DNA of 64,000 nucleotides from Adiantum capillus-veneris (taxonomy: Eukaryota; Streptophyta; Polypodiopsida; Polypodiales; Pteridaceae). A program made the position numbers and the translations under genes. The stretch is from the NCBI GenBank assembly GCA_014529385.2, contig CM043949.1, positions 112,034,477-112,098,476 of the forward strand, read 5' to 3'. Under the pieces are notes generated by a model. That model ran no database searches, was not told the DNA's origin, and was given only the letters and a program-made list of their open reading frames with translations. Within the stretch, counting starts at the first letter, position 1, and every line of letters begins with the position of its first letter. Shown here in pieces: positions 11,830 to 23,138 of this stretch.

Positions 11830-12170
11830 GAAGGTGTTGATGAAGATACTCAAGAAGTAGCTACTGCTTCAGATCTATACCTTCATGTAGAGGTTTGAAG
11901 GTGAGGTTGAGTGATTAACCCGACCTTCACCTCTAGATGAGGAAGAAGAACCAAAGAAGGTGTCGATGAAGATACTCCAGAAGAAGCAGTTGTGTTGCAG
12001 ATCTTCATCTTTCCATCGAGGTGTGAAGGTGAGGCGGAGTGATCAATGGAGAAGGAAGGCGTTGATGAAGATATTGTAGAAGTATCCAATGTTGTAGATC
12101 TACAACTTTCTATAGAGGTGTGAAGGTGAGGTTGAGTGATCAATGGACAAGGGAGGTTTCAAACCTTTGT
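11830..12170. repeat. Degenerate tandem repeat, three units of about 100-127 bp
   Basis: Units start with AAGGTGTTGATGAAGATACT or a close variant at about 11830, 11957 and 12056. Each contains GTGAAGGTGAGGNNGAGTGA near its end. ORFs across it on the minus strand are Thr/Ser-rich and repeat-derived. Confidence 0.75.
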
Positions 12171-12961
12171 TGCAAGAGGTATTTGGAGGGAAAGTTGGGC
12201 TTGAAGAAGGATATGTAGGTCTCGTAGCTAGAGGGGAGAGAGAGAGTAGATGTAGCAGCCTTAGAGAGAGGTCTATACTATGTCATCTCAGAGGACTCGG
12301 GCGAAAAAGCGATAAAAAGGGGAGAAATCCACAAAAAATATGGCAAAGTAATAAAGTTAGAAGTGTTTTTGTATGCACTTTTGTGAAAAATACTGATCCA
12401 TTTGACCTCAAACTAGAAAGGGGTCTAGAAGGCGAGGACGGTCCCAGCAGGCAGGAACTACCCCTTAGAAGGTCGACTAGCGGTAATTACCGTAGGTAGT
12501 TACTATAGTAACTCTTGAGAGCTTTCAATAGGACCCCCTACATTGTAATCGAGCTTCTTAGCTGCTTGACTTTTTGTATTTTGGCTTTAGCTTTCTAAAC
12601 ACTTTCGAGTTTACAAGCTCTTCGCCTCTATCTTCACCCTGTAATCATTGCCTCTGTAATTATACACTGTATTGGTTATCCTTGAGCTATTAATATGAAT
12701 CTTCAAATACTCTTTTCAGTCTTTCAGTCATGTCTCTCGTTTCGGTATAACATTCCAGTCCAATTCTCTATTTCAGTCCAGTCTCTGTTCCACTCTCACT
12801 AACTGAACTGACGACATAACCAGTAGCTCTAAATTCTAACACTAGAACCAGCTGTATGAAGAGACCAGTTCCAATTCCATTTTGGTGATCATGGTGGTTA
12901 GAGTTGTTCCCTCTTTGACCAAAAAACTCTTATCTCCCAGTTAGAATTTACAATTGTACAC
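12171..12961. other. Non-coding stretch before a gag-like ORF; possible LTR/leader
   Basis: No domain. The base pattern (a TATT-rich end and a short AC-rich leader before an ATG at 12962) resembles an LTR-to-gag transition, but no primer site or matching second LTR is visible. Confidence 0.3.
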
Positions 12962-13369
12962 ATGGCGCCCAAAGGCAGTCATGGTCGCAAACCATCAACT
13001 CATTTAGGCACTAATTCCAACCGCGTCGACCCTATTCCTGACGTATCAGAAAGAGAGTGTGATCCTAAGAAGGACCCTGAGAGGGAGACTGAGGCTCAGG
13101 AGGAGCGCGGTCATGCTGAAGAGGCCACGGACTCTCAGAACTCCAGTCATTCCAGGAGGAGAAGGGCTGAGTGTGAAGAACGCAAAACCAGGAGTTCTTG
13201 GTCCACACACAAGGCAGTTGAGGCCAAGGGCAACAAGGACAGTCATCATCGTTCCAGCAAGAAAGCCAAAGAAGAGATAGAGATTGAAATTGACGAAGAA
13301 GTTGACTGGGATGATGACACAAATCACTACAAGAAGTCTTCACGCGACGAACTCAGGCTCCCAAGGTGA
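12962..13369 (+). CDS. Highly charged hypothetical protein, gag-like start
   Basis: A 135-residue ORF beginning MAPKGSHGRKPSTHLG. It is almost entirely charged or polar: Glu/Arg/Lys-rich in the middle, then Lys-rich followed by an acidic EIEIEIDEEVDWDDD near residues 105-120. There is no membrane segment and no zinc knuckle. Such disordered charged starts occur in plant gypsy Gag proteins, and the neighbourhood is retroelement debris, so a Gag remnant is my best inference. The homology is not visible directly. Confidence 0.3.
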   Translation: MAPKGSHGRKPSTHLGTNSNRVDPIPDVSERECDPKKDPERETEAQEERGHAEEATDSQNSSHSRRRRAECEERKTRSSWSTHKAVEAKGNKDSHHRSSKKAKEEIEIEIDEEVDWDDDTNHYKKSSRDELRLPR

Positions 13370-13799
13370 GAAGAAGCAGAGACGATGCTGACCGGCATGA
13401 TTATACTTCTTCATTGAAGATTTCTTTTCCACTGTTCAAAGGAGGAAAAAAGATGATCCAGATGTTCATATTCAAGGATTTGAACAGTATACTGAGTTGA
13501 AAAATATTGATGAAGATGATCCAGATTTTCATATTCTTGGTGGTACTTGTTTGACTTGTCTTCTTGAGTGGAAGTGTTTGGTTTGAGTTATGGAAAAGTG
13601 GTTGAAGTGTTCAAACAACAGCATTGTAATTCTTTTTTGAATGTTTGTTTTGTAGTAATAAATGGCTCCTAGAGTGATGTTTGAATGCTTTAGCCAAGGT
13701 AATGAGGTTTTGACCATAGTGTTCAACAATATGGCGACATGAATATCGAGGGATGAACGAGAACTCTTTCACTTAGAAATTGGGACCAAAGTCTTTGGC

Positions 13800-14108
13800 A
13801 TGCCAAGAAGCACAACTTTTCTGAAGAGAGTTGACCGTAGTTACCTTACCCGTCACAAAGAACCCTTTTGTCAATTCTTCATCTATATTGACGACAATCC
13901 AAGAGATTGGTTTGCCAACCTCAGACTACTTCAACTTAGAATATGGTTAGACCTAGAAGACATGTTCTACTACTTGGCGATGTGCTCCCAGATATTAAGG
14001 ATTGCCAAAGTTGCTAAGAAGTTTGAAGCTCTTGTAGAAGCTGTCATAGGAAAAGAGAAGCTAGAGGATAAATACAGACCACGTTGTCACGTGGTAGATT
14101 TGATATAA
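13800..14108 (+). CDS. Unrecognised ORF fragment
   Basis: An open frame of 102 residues. The same frame is readable upstream of the first Met from about 13761 (ELFHLEIGTKVFG). It contains FIYIDDNPRDWFANLRLLQL and a Lys/Glu-rich end. No known domain. The 5' end is not defined. It may belong with the ORF at 14275, with which it shares strand and style, perhaps as an upstream exon or a decayed continuation. Confidence 0.3.
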   Translation: MPRSTTFLKRVDRSYLTRHKEPFCQFFIYIDDNPRDWFANLRLLQLRIWLDLEDMFYYLAMCSQILRIAKVAKKFEALVEAVIGKEKLEDKYRPRCHVVDLI

Positions 14109-14246
14109 TATTTTGTCATGAGAGTTAAAAGAATAATTAGAGAATTAGCTCCAAGACATCCATAATATTGTAATGAAATCATAAAGATTAAATTTTGATG
14201 AATAAAAGAAGCATAGACTCAGTTTTGGTTCACATGTGTACTAAGT

Positions 14247-14274
14247 TTTCTCTCTCTCCTTGTCTTGTTTTTAG
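14247..14274 (+). promoter_or_regulatory. Possible 3' splice acceptor
   Basis: A strong pyrimidine tract, TTTTCTCTCTCTCCTTGTCT, followed by TGTTTTTAG directly before the ATG of the 14275 frame. This fits an acceptor but is not proof of splicing. Confidence 0.35.
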
Positions 14275-15060
14275 ATGGATCTTTTTAAATGTCTAAATGA
14301 ACTCCTGAGTGACTTTGCACAGAGAGTCTTTTTCAATTATGCGTTTGGATTCAATCTCCATTGGGGAATTGAAGTGGTTCAAGTTTCGAAGTGGAATAGA
14401 GACTACCTTGTACCCATCACTTATGTAGCATGGGAGTTGTATGTTGAAGCTCAACCTGAACACCGAACACAAGTTCCTGATAGGTTTATGACCAACCCAC
14501 ATCTTTGGGTAAAGGAAAAGATCCAAGAAGGTGACGTTAAAGTGCAAGGATATGTTCTTTACCTTAACATATGTTCTCTTTTGGACATACCAAGCCGTGA
14601 ACTCATACTCAGTAAGAAGGTCCTTATGCTAAACCAAAGATACGGTTTTTGTGAGAAGGTCATAATCAAAGTATGGTAGAAGTCAAATGGTGGCAACCAA
14701 TTCTATTATGTACGCAAGGATTGGTTCAATAGAGTCTATGGAACTATTCTCAAATACAATCCTGACAATGTCACCATTATCTTTGATGACTACGAGAAAC
14801 CAAAGTGCATTAGTGACTTTGCCCAAGCACAACCAATGACAGTGAACTCGAGTAGATATTTCTACAGAAATGATGTAAATGAACGACATGCTCATGTAAA
14901 CTGCTTTAACGGATTATCACCCAAGGATGTATCACGGGGGGAAGAATGGTACGAAAAGAAAGACGTGATTTTTAGTGCACAAGTTGAAGTGCTAAACTTT
15001 GACACCCAAGATGTGAGCAAATATAGGGGTAGAACCTTAGTTGTAGGAACCAAGAATTGA
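14275..15060 (+). pseudogene. Unrecognised 261-codon frame with one stop
   Basis: One frame runs from ATG at 14275 to TGA at 15058 and is broken only by TAG at 14677-14679. The composition is balanced, with many aromatic residues and no low complexity. Phrases include FNYAFGFNLHWGIEVVQVSK, YLVPITYVAWELYVEAQPEH, FYYVRKDWFNRVYGT and WYEKKDVIFSAQVEVLNFD. The start lies just after an acceptor-like pyrimidine tract. It looks like real protein rather than chance, but I do not recognise the family; a retroelement-carried extra ORF or a broken host gene are both possible. Confidence 0.4.
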
Positions 15061-15238
15061 TTCATAGGACCCTTTTGTATTTATGTATCTCCCTAGAAAC
15101 ACTGTGTATCTTTTTGGCCTTTTGCGGTTATAAAAGACACAAGATCTTTGCATCATCATGCACAAAAATAAGCATTAAAATTTTCTCAAAATCACAACAT
15201 CATCACCTTTCCTAGCATGGATAAGCATACAAGCTCCA

Positions 15239-15541
15239 TCATGCTTTACATAGGCATTGATTGTGTGGATAGGTACACATTCCCATCAGACAACCCTTAA
15301 GAAAACATTCATTTGGCATACCATCAGTTTGTGAAACATGTTGCTTCCCGCACACCACATTTTGTTGCTTCAACCTTCCATCAAGAAGAACATCACGTCG
15401 GTTATTCTCCATTTCAACATCATTTGAGACACAAAAATCTTCTTCCAGTGTGAGAGAGCTTACAAAAGCACTAATGATATTATTTCCTTCATCATCACTT
15501 AGTGTGAGATCATTTTGTGATCCATCATCATTTTTCTTCAA
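15239..15541 (-). pseudogene. Acidic gag-like remnant, minus strand
   Basis: One hundred residues, acidic at the start (KKNDDGSQNDLTLSDDEGN) and Cys/His-containing at the end. It sits downstream, on the same strand, of the zinc-knuckle frame at 15974-16273. Between them other acidic, Asn/Asp/Tyr-rich stretches are readable in shifting frames with stops. Together these look like the decayed region between Gag zinc knuckle and protease of an LTR element. No protease motif was found. Confidence 0.3.
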
Positions 15542-15973
15542 TGTTTCATCACAAATCTCATCAAAGCATTTGTTACTTTAGAGTTTCAAACATTCATTTC
15601 TTGATTTATCTCATGATAATCAAAAAACAAATCTATGTCCTCATTACCATTCATGACATCAAAATTATGCAATTCTCCATAAGAAACAGATGGAATTTGA
15701 CCCACAATGCTTTGGTTGATGGTGCAAGATGTGAGTATGGGGCTAGTCAGAGTCTCCTTGGCTCTCTTGACTCATAGGGTCCTCTCTCTTGACTCCAATC
15801 TCCATCATATTCCTAGGTACCAATCCCATGTTCATTATAGTTGTCATCATTTTCCTGATTAGAATAACCTCCATCCCCTTCTTTGGCTACAATATGCAAT
15901 GCTCTTAACATTTTTAAGAAATGTCTGTTTATGAAGAAACTTGTACAGATTTTGAGCATTATTTTGCAACTCT

Positions 15974-16273
15974 TTAATGAGATTCAAATGAAAACAAGAA
16001 TTGCATGTTTTCCCATGCATGCTTGTAGAACCATACATATGCTTTCTCTATTGCATCAACAAAATCGTTCACCCATGCCTTGGCTTTATGAAAAATATTG
16101 TGTACAATCTCATGCTCCAAAATGTAAAATTGCTCCAATAACAATAATGAGTAATGCCAAGCTTTATGATCATCATGATCACATTGTGACGATGGATTAT
16201 TGTGACACTTCTCCTTTCTATGATCATTTTTCCCACAAAAGATGCAAAATTGCTTACATTTTTTCCCATGGTG
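15974..16273 (-). pseudogene. Decayed gag with CCHC zinc knuckle
   Basis: An open minus-strand frame without a start Met runs from just after a stop at 16274-16276 to TAA at 15974-15976. It contains CIFCGKNDHRKEKC, which fits the retroviral-type knuckle C-x2-C-x4-H-x4-C, including the Gly after the second Cys (bases 16205-16246). Such knuckles bind RNA in retroelement Gag. The rest of the frame has no recognisable domain. Confidence 0.45.
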
Positions 16274-16276
16274 TCA

Positions 16277-18483
16277 TTTTAGATCAATGATGTATTTGAA
16301 ATTTCTTAGTATGCACTTCAATTTTTCTATCATCAAGTCGACGACGAGCTTTGCAACAAAAAGTTTTTCAGGCCTTTTTTTAAGCTTTTTTTTTAATAGA
16401 TTACTTACATGCACACTCGTTTCATCATTTATGAGTTCTACGTGGGAAATGCCACTTAGACCTCAAAATTTTATTATTTTTCAAACAAGGAGGCCTTAAG
16501 GTCAAAATTGGCAAAACATTGAACGAGGTTTTGATGCAGCCATCTTTCGCCGTTGCACGACTACCTACTTATATTGGCATGCTTATAATCGTCCACAATC
16601 GCCATTGCGGTCCAATGAGGTTTGTATGATCCGTCTATATTCACGCTCATTGCGAGTGAGTACACGAGGATCTCTATTTTAACCTTGTAATTTGTAGTTT
16701 TTCTATGCTCACAGGAAACATTTGTGATACATTATTTAATTGCAATTGTTATACATGAAACATTGTTACCCGAGTGGATATGGCTCTATGTTGTATGCAG
16801 CCAAAAATTGGCTCAATTTTTGTAGGCTTCCAACATCGACACCCCGCTTTACAATGTGTCGAATGCAGCTTAGCCAATGCAACACACTTCCTTGTAGTTG
16901 ACAATTTACAAATATACAAACATGCTATTTATGTTGAATGGAGATTTACTCAACACAAGCCTGGTTACCCAAGCGGTTGCACTATTCTATGGTAAACCGA
17001 TTGTCGATGGTTCAATGCTCGCTGGTGCTTGGAATTGCTTTTTCCTGCACTGCTCATTGAGCAACTAAAAAAAATTTGCATTGTTAGCGGTCTTGAACAC
17101 AAACCCACATGCACAATAGCCCTCTGCTTGTTGGTGTAACCATCTCACCAACTCTCCCAAGATGCTATGGGGTCGTTCCCATGTCTACAAAGACACACAC
17201 ATCAAGATCGCCATGTGTTTAGGGGAGAGAGAGATGATAGTTAGAGAGAGAGTAAGGGAGAAGACGTGTCATGTGAGAGAGAGAATGAGAGAGACACAAA
17301 TTTCATTGAGTCATTTATAATTATTCAATGCCTGATTACAACTTTAAGATCCTTTTTTTAAATTTCCCTTGCCCCTTGGCACCTCCTACAAGGTGAATCT
17401 TCATTGCTCCCACAAAACCTTAGTGTAAAGCCTTGGGAATAGTGCACTTAAATATTATGGTTCAACATGAGGAAGAAGAGATACATCTATCTGTTAGCAT
17501 GACTAAGTAGAAAGATCCAAATAGGTATTGGTAGGTTTGAATAGTCATGACATTTAAAGACCAACCTCTACTAGTTATTGAGTTTACCTGATAATGGGGG
17601 GTTATAGCTTTAGGTTGCAGGGCTTTTGTTCTGTTTGGTGAGGAACTTGACATGATCGATGGAAAATTGGTGGGGGGTCAAAGGGGGATAGACATGACAA
17701 CTCAACAACTGCACCACCAAAATGACAAGTACAAGTTGCTCCTTACATATGCAAGCATGATATTTGGGTTGAGACACCATCCCAAAATGTCATCTTCTTA
17801 CATGCATGTGGCTTGTTATGCAATGAAGGGAACAAGGATTAAGAGGCACCACAAGTTTTCATGCAAGATTACCCTTTTGTGTTCCAACATCAACCTTTAG
17901 TACCGCTCCCCTAAGACTAATCCTTGCACACTACACCAAAACAAAACCATTAGAAAGAGGCTAAATGATTTAAAAGCATATCATTGCACACTAAATTAAC
18001 ACATGAAAATTCTCTTTTTCCTTTATAAAGTACAAAAAGGAAATGAAAAATTCTTTAAAGCATGTCTACAGTTTTATTGCGTCACTTCATATCCCTTCCT
18101 GCAACTTCAAACCCATATATGACATATTGAACCCAAAAAACTTCCTGCTCTTAACCCATGTGCAACTTGTAGATAGTTTTACTATTCAAACCTCATGGCA
18201 ATAGAAATTCATAAGATTTTTTACTCTCTATGTAAAGAGGTTGTATAAGTGTACCCAATATTTGTTTAGCTATTCCTTGTGTTTTCTTCTCCTTGGCGTT
18301 TCCTTTGCACTATAGTACAAGTACATATTGAGTTTATGTTTTTGACAGCAATCAGGAATAGATATCTATAAGCTACATATTTATATATCTATAAGCCTCA
18401 TGGCCATTGGCAACTTTTGCAAAAGACAAAAACAAATCGTTAATTCTAGAAGTGTAACTTCCAAATGTCCTAGAAATTTCTTG
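16277..18483. other. Intergenic, no gene seen
   Basis: Small ORFs on both strands, none with a domain. A GA-rich stretch lies at about 17224-17295. Confidence 0.5.
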
Positions 18484-18810
18484 AACAAGACATAAAAGTG
18501 TCTCAAGGACATGAAACTGTCCCTTTGCCTACCTTTTGTTTCACAGCAAAGTAAAAACAAACACATTCCAATGTACATACATTTGCCATTGGTCAACATG
18601 GCAAGGTGGTTTGAAAAGGTTTCTTTGTAGCCTGAATAATATTTTAATTGAAGATATAAGCGACTCTAAAGTGCTCCACTCTTTAGGAGACATTGACTGG
18701 TGCTTTTCAACAAAAACAAAGATAGCTTGCAAAGTGGTACCACATGTAGAAGAGATTCCTACACAGGTGATAAGGTTGGTCTTGGTAATGAGACACTTTT
18801 ATGTCTTGTT
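18484..18810. repeat. Perfect 22-bp inverted repeat flanking 283 bp
   Basis: AACAAGACATAAAAGTGTCT plus two further bases at 18484-18505 is the exact reverse complement of 18789-18810. The interior has no ORF of interest. This could be a small foldback or MITE-like element. No target duplication was identified. Confidence 0.6.
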
Positions 18811-18933
18811 AAGTGACTAATTTTCTCTAGTTATTTGAGGAGATTCATAATGAGAATTTTAGTGTTCTATTTCTATAAAATAGTCTTATGAGCTTAAAAA
18901 AATTTGATATTTTTTAAAGATGCTAAACTTACT

Positions 18934-19083
18934 TATAGAGTTCTTAAATCGGTAAAAAGGTTTTTATGGAAAAATAACACAAAGTCCTCCAAGCCATGGC
19001 AATGGGCTTGTTGGGAGTCAGTTGCTCAGCCAGTGAATCAAGGAGGCCTTGGAATTCTCAAACCTGTGGCCCATGCAGAAGCT
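18934..19083 (+). pseudogene. LINE reverse transcriptase C-terminal end
   Basis: Short frame with RVLKSVKRFLW, then PWQWACWESVAQPVNQGGLG and ILKPV. This matches the segment after the RT thumb in plant L1 elements (RFLW ... W ... P ... GGLGI). It ends at TGA 19084-19086 and more decayed frames continue downstream. Confidence 0.65.
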
Positions 19084-19107
19084 TGATGTGCCAAATTTGT
19101 AATCTCC

Positions 19108-20380
19108 TTGGCTAAACAAGACCAAGCTTGGGCTATCATGATCACAGATACGCTAGAAGCAACTAAACTTGGTTCGAAAGGACGAAAGTGGAGAGGGGTA
19201 GAGTTTCATGACAGACTTTTAGCCCCGGCGTGGGCTACACTAAGTAGGAAGAAACCGGATACTTCAAGAACTCCATTCTGCATTGGTCCCCTTGGCTTTC
19301 TAAAGTTGTAGATTTGCTGCAAAATCCCTATTGGATAGAAGCAGCTAGGAAACTGAATAATAAGGGTCTGAACCGACTGGGGCACTTCTGGGACAGTAAT
19401 AGCAAGAGCTGGAAAACCACTGAACTTCTGGTAACCCAATTCCAACTTAATAGCTTGGAGGTTTTTCTAGTCAACAAAGTGATGAAAGAGCTTGACAGTG
19501 TAGTGATGCCAATCTGTGACTCGGAGTTTGACTGGAATGCCTGGAAATGGCCCAGAAGCAATCTCTTATGGAAACCCTATTCTAAAGATATTTACCATAC
19601 AATGATACTAAAGAAGAATTGGTCTAGCCCCCTTAACAAGATATAGAAAAAACAATGGTCGGAGGAAAGGTGGGACCAAGTAATGGAGAACATTTGGGCG
19701 TTGGGCGCCAAAGGTTCCGCATCACATGAAGGTATTTCTATAGAAAGTAATTAGGGGTGCTCTTCCGACGGGGGTGAAGATTCAGGAGAGAGGGATAGGG
19801 ACAGATCGATACCTGGGGTGCAGGATGGCTAGTGAAGATCTAAACTTTTTATGGAATGCCCAGCTATCAAAGGCCTTATAGGAAAAATTTACAAGTGGGT
19901 CCAAAGAACATATTGAAAATTGGTTTTTTCAAGACTGATTTACTTCTTGGAGGTAAGAACTTGGGTAGCCCTGCCATCCTCATTTGCACTCAAATTATCA
20001 GGTTTTTCTTTTTACATAAAGTATGGCAAACAAGGAACCGCCGTGTGTTCGAAGCAGTTCCTGAGGTGGCAAGCTTCGCAGAAATTATGCAAGAAAGCAG
20101 AGTGCTAATATGGATGCTCGGGTGCAAGCAAAACTCGGATGATTGGTCTAGGGTTACCTATGCCTTGTTGTCAGCGGAATGCTTAGGTTATGAGAAAATC
20201 ATGAAACCAGATGATTAGTGAAGAACATGTTAATGAGCCTGGTGTATCAAGGGCATGGGGGCAGGTAGTAAGGGGTGGCTCCCCAAATAGCTGATGTAAG
20301 TTTGGTCTCTGGATGGTGTCATGGCTCGGCACGAGCATGACAAGTTCTTGTAATTTGTTGAGATGATCAATATAATTCAC
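19108..20380 (+). pseudogene. LINE ORF2 spacer and zf-RVT region, multiply broken
   Basis: Successive frames at 19108-19311 and 19314-19646 read MAKQDQAWAIMI..., FHDRLLAPAWATLS and GLNRLGHFWDSNSKSW...NLLWKPYSKDIYHTM. These are the region between RT and the zinc-binding end in plant LINEs. Further on the frame is broken by many stops. The piece 19856-20218 matches the last part of copies B and D (GFFKTDLLLGGKNLGSPAIL, VWQTRNRRVFEAVPEVASF). Confidence 0.65.
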
Positions 20381-20421
20381 TCACAATTGTGAGTTTTGCA
20401 AAAAGAAAGATGCTAAACTTA

Positions 20422-21407
20422 TAACCTTGATTACAAACATTTCTCAACCTAAATTGAGAAAAAATTAAAGTGTTGTTCTTGGTCAATTTTTACTTTTTTT
20501 TAAAAATAGAAACTTTTAAAATCGTATGTTTGAGGATTAGATTGGTAAAGTATTAGCTCCACTATTTTTTAACATTTTTCTATGCATTAAAGAGGAATTA
20601 CATGTTTAAATTGAAAGTTATGCTCTAAATATTGAAATTTTGTATTCCTATTTTATGGTTAAACTAGTATGAGAGGCGTTGCTGCGGCCAAGAAAAAGCA
20701 AGTCCCAATTTTGATAACCCTCCTCTTCCCCTTCCCCCTTCAAGGTGAAAACATGTGCAAACATTCTCTATGCATCCACAAGGTAGTGCCAATTACATCT
20801 TTAATGCTTCATTATCAAAATAAATCATCCTATTCAAAGCTCTAATAAGGTTCTCCATCCAACTATCAATAAATAGTGATCTTGTGTAGGAGGTAGGAGG
20901 TGGCATCTAAAACCTATAAAAAAGGCAACCCAATGAAGAGCCACCCATGTGCTCAACTCATTTTTCTATCATTGTTGAAGTATAAAAGAAATTGCTAATT
21001 TTTTCGCCGTTACATTGTCCCATGGCACTTTATATTGTTAAATGATGTTTTCTAGTGATATGGATATGAGATACAACTTGGAGATCATAGCTATAGATAG
21101 TGTGTAGAGCCATGGTAAACTTGGTGTTTTAAGCTATGAAAATTTGTAGTTCTACATAGCGTGTACTATTCCAAGCACAATTGAATGATTCTTGCAAACA
21201 CGAGCAAAGGTGAATGCATTTAGATGTTGCATATCTTCTTGCATTTGCTTATGATTGAAGCTTCCTCGTCTTTCCCTTGTAATTGGCATGTCTTGTAGTC
21301 AATGTAGTTCAATAGATGCTAGATCATACTCAAACTATAAGTAAGTCAAAGCCTTATTGTACTTTCAAAAGTATGCCACACTTTTAAAACCGTCTTGCCA
21401 ATACTTC
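20422..21407. other. Intergenic, no gene seen
   Basis: AT-rich at first (20440-20660). No ORF with a domain. Confidence 0.5.
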
Positions 21408-22180
21408 CCTTCACCTCCTTTGAAAGCATCCCAAACCTTACTCATCATCGTTCACAATTGATTGCATATTAAGAGAATCCCTTGCTTTGCCTTCTCTAAA
21501 AATAGCCAAGAGCTTCCTCACCTTTCTGTAGTGTTTCCCTCATTGGGCATAAGCACAGTCGAAGAGCATATAGTGCAACAAACAATGCAATCCTAGAGGC
21601 AACATTTGGAATGAAAGCTAGAAAGAATCCCTTCCTTTTCCTCCTTTGAAAGCATCCCAAAGCTAATTGAGAAGCCTTAGATTTCCCTCCCCTAGAAAGA
21701 GCCCATAGCTTCCTCACCGTTCTCTCGTCTTTCCCTTGCTTGGAATAAGGGCAACCCAAGATCATATATTGCAACAAACAATGCAATCCAAGAGACAACA
21801 TTTTGCAATAAGAGCTCATCAACGGCTTTCAAAAGATCACCACAATTGGAAAACATGTTGACCAAAGCATTTCCAAAACATAATGTTTTCTTCTATGAGC
21901 CCCACTTACCATCATATTATAAATTTATCTCTCATGTCTACTTCTTGTAGAGTGGAAAATTCCATTAAGTTGCAACATTGCAAAGAAGCCCTTTCTTCAA
22001 CTCTTCTAAAAGCTTCCCAAAGCTTCCGGTTATTGTCTAGAGAGAAGCCTTGGCATTGTCTCCCCTCAAAAAGCCCAAAGCTTTCTCACCTTTCCCTCAT
22101 GTTTCCCTCACTGGGCATAAGGGCACTCCAAAAGAATATGCTACAACATCCAATCCAGTCCAAGAGGAAACATTTCAAAA
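21408..22180 (-). repeat. Degenerate repeat, about 190-bp unit (63 codons), three copies
   Basis: Units at roughly 21408-21611, 21630-21804 and 21984-22180 share CCTTTGAAAGCATCCCAAA, a CTTCCTCACC segment, a TTTCCCT...GGNATAAG segment and AACAATGCAATCC-like ends. The period is near 189-200 bp, a multiple of three. The minus strand reads VRKLWALSRGGKSKASQLAL and GCFQRRKRKG in one unit with broken counterparts in the others, so a decayed repeat protein is possible. I cannot name a family. Confidence 0.45.
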
Positions 22181-22554
22181 TGGGAGTGCGGTGTCAAAAT
22201 CTCGTGCCTTCAACAATACAAAAACTTGAAAAACAAAGTTGTACCAAGCACGATGATGCTACTTTCCAATAGCCCTTGACTACTCATCTCATCATGAATG
22301 TGCTCACCCATTTTATCTTCCTGCATTATATCGTGTGCCTTCAAAATGCAAGTGCAGGTGACTGCATGAAGAGAGGGTACTAACTACATTTTCGATTAAA
22401 ATAGCCTAGAGTTTCTTGGCATGCTCAGGGGCTACTATGTAAAAATGTACAAAACCGTGAAGCATGACTATAGCTTCACCCTACGCCCATCATCTCTATC
22501 CAATGTGTAAACCGCTTTGAGGCTAGGCTCTTGGTTAGAGCATCCGTTGGGTTT
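22181..22554. other. Stretch after the copia pol end; possible 3' untranslated region or LTR
   Basis: No ORF of interest. It lies directly downstream (minus strand) of the copia RNase H, so the 3' LTR would be expected here, but I found no match to the candidate LTR near 28556. Confidence 0.3.
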
Positions 22555-23138
22555 TCATCCATGTGAGCTTTTGCTAGTCAAAATATCCCTTAGCACATGA
22601 TACCTGACCTCTATGTGTTTCGACTTGGAGTGAAACACGGGGTTTTTTGCTAACGCAATCGCACTTTGACTGTCACAATGTAGCACTAGAGTCTGGTGTT
22701 TACCAAAATCTCCCACTAGACAAGATAACCACACAGCTTCCAAATTGGAACTAGAAACTACAACATACTCTACCTCAGTGGTGAAAGACGAAGTGCAATT
22801 CTGGATACATGACCTCCAAGAAACTATCGCTCCAATGAACAAGAAAACGTATCAAGATGTGGATCGTCTAGTGTCCACACAACCTGCATAATTCGAATCA
22901 GTGTATCCAACTATGGATGCATCACTCTTCCCAAAGCGTAAGCACTTGCTAGCTGAGCCCTTGACGTCAAGATGTGCTTCACTACTTCCCAATGCTTTTT
23001 GCCTGGATTTTCCATAAACATGTTGACCAATCCCACTGCATATGCAATGTCTCGTTGTTTGCTAACCATGACAAACATAAGACTGCCAATTGTCGAAGTA
23101 TATGACACCTTTGCCATCTCTGCCTTTTCAACATCCAA
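22555..23138 (-). pseudogene. Copia RNase H and end of RT
   Basis: Two frames. 22911-23138 reads KVSYTSTIGSLMFVMVSKQR DIAYAVG, the segment linking RT to RNase H. 22555-22842 is RNase H: SSFTTEVEYVVVSSSNLEAV, LHCDSQSAIALAKNPVFHSK, then KHIEVRYHVLRD. The Glu and Asp catalytic positions are kept in this part. The two frames are separated by a break near 22843-22910. Confidence 0.8.

Larger units (their letters stand above)
18916..20421 (+). mobile_element. L1-type LINE copy A, 5'-truncated, with target-site duplication
   Basis: The insertion occupies 18932-20405 between two perfect copies of AAAGATGCTAAACTTA (18916-18931 and 20406-20421). It ends with the family 3' end: palindrome ACTCACAATTGTGAGT (20379-20394), TTTGCA, then an A-rich tail. 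It holds the end of the reverse transcriptase and a broken zinc-binding (zf-RVT-type) region. Length and a 16-bp duplication fit target-primed reverse transcription. Confidence 0.9.

Noticed and set aside
20379-20394. Palindrome ACTCACAATTGTGAGT as a lac-operator-like site or cloning artefact
   Set aside because: The same palindrome ends several independent LINE copies with target duplications, so it belongs to the LINE 3' end.
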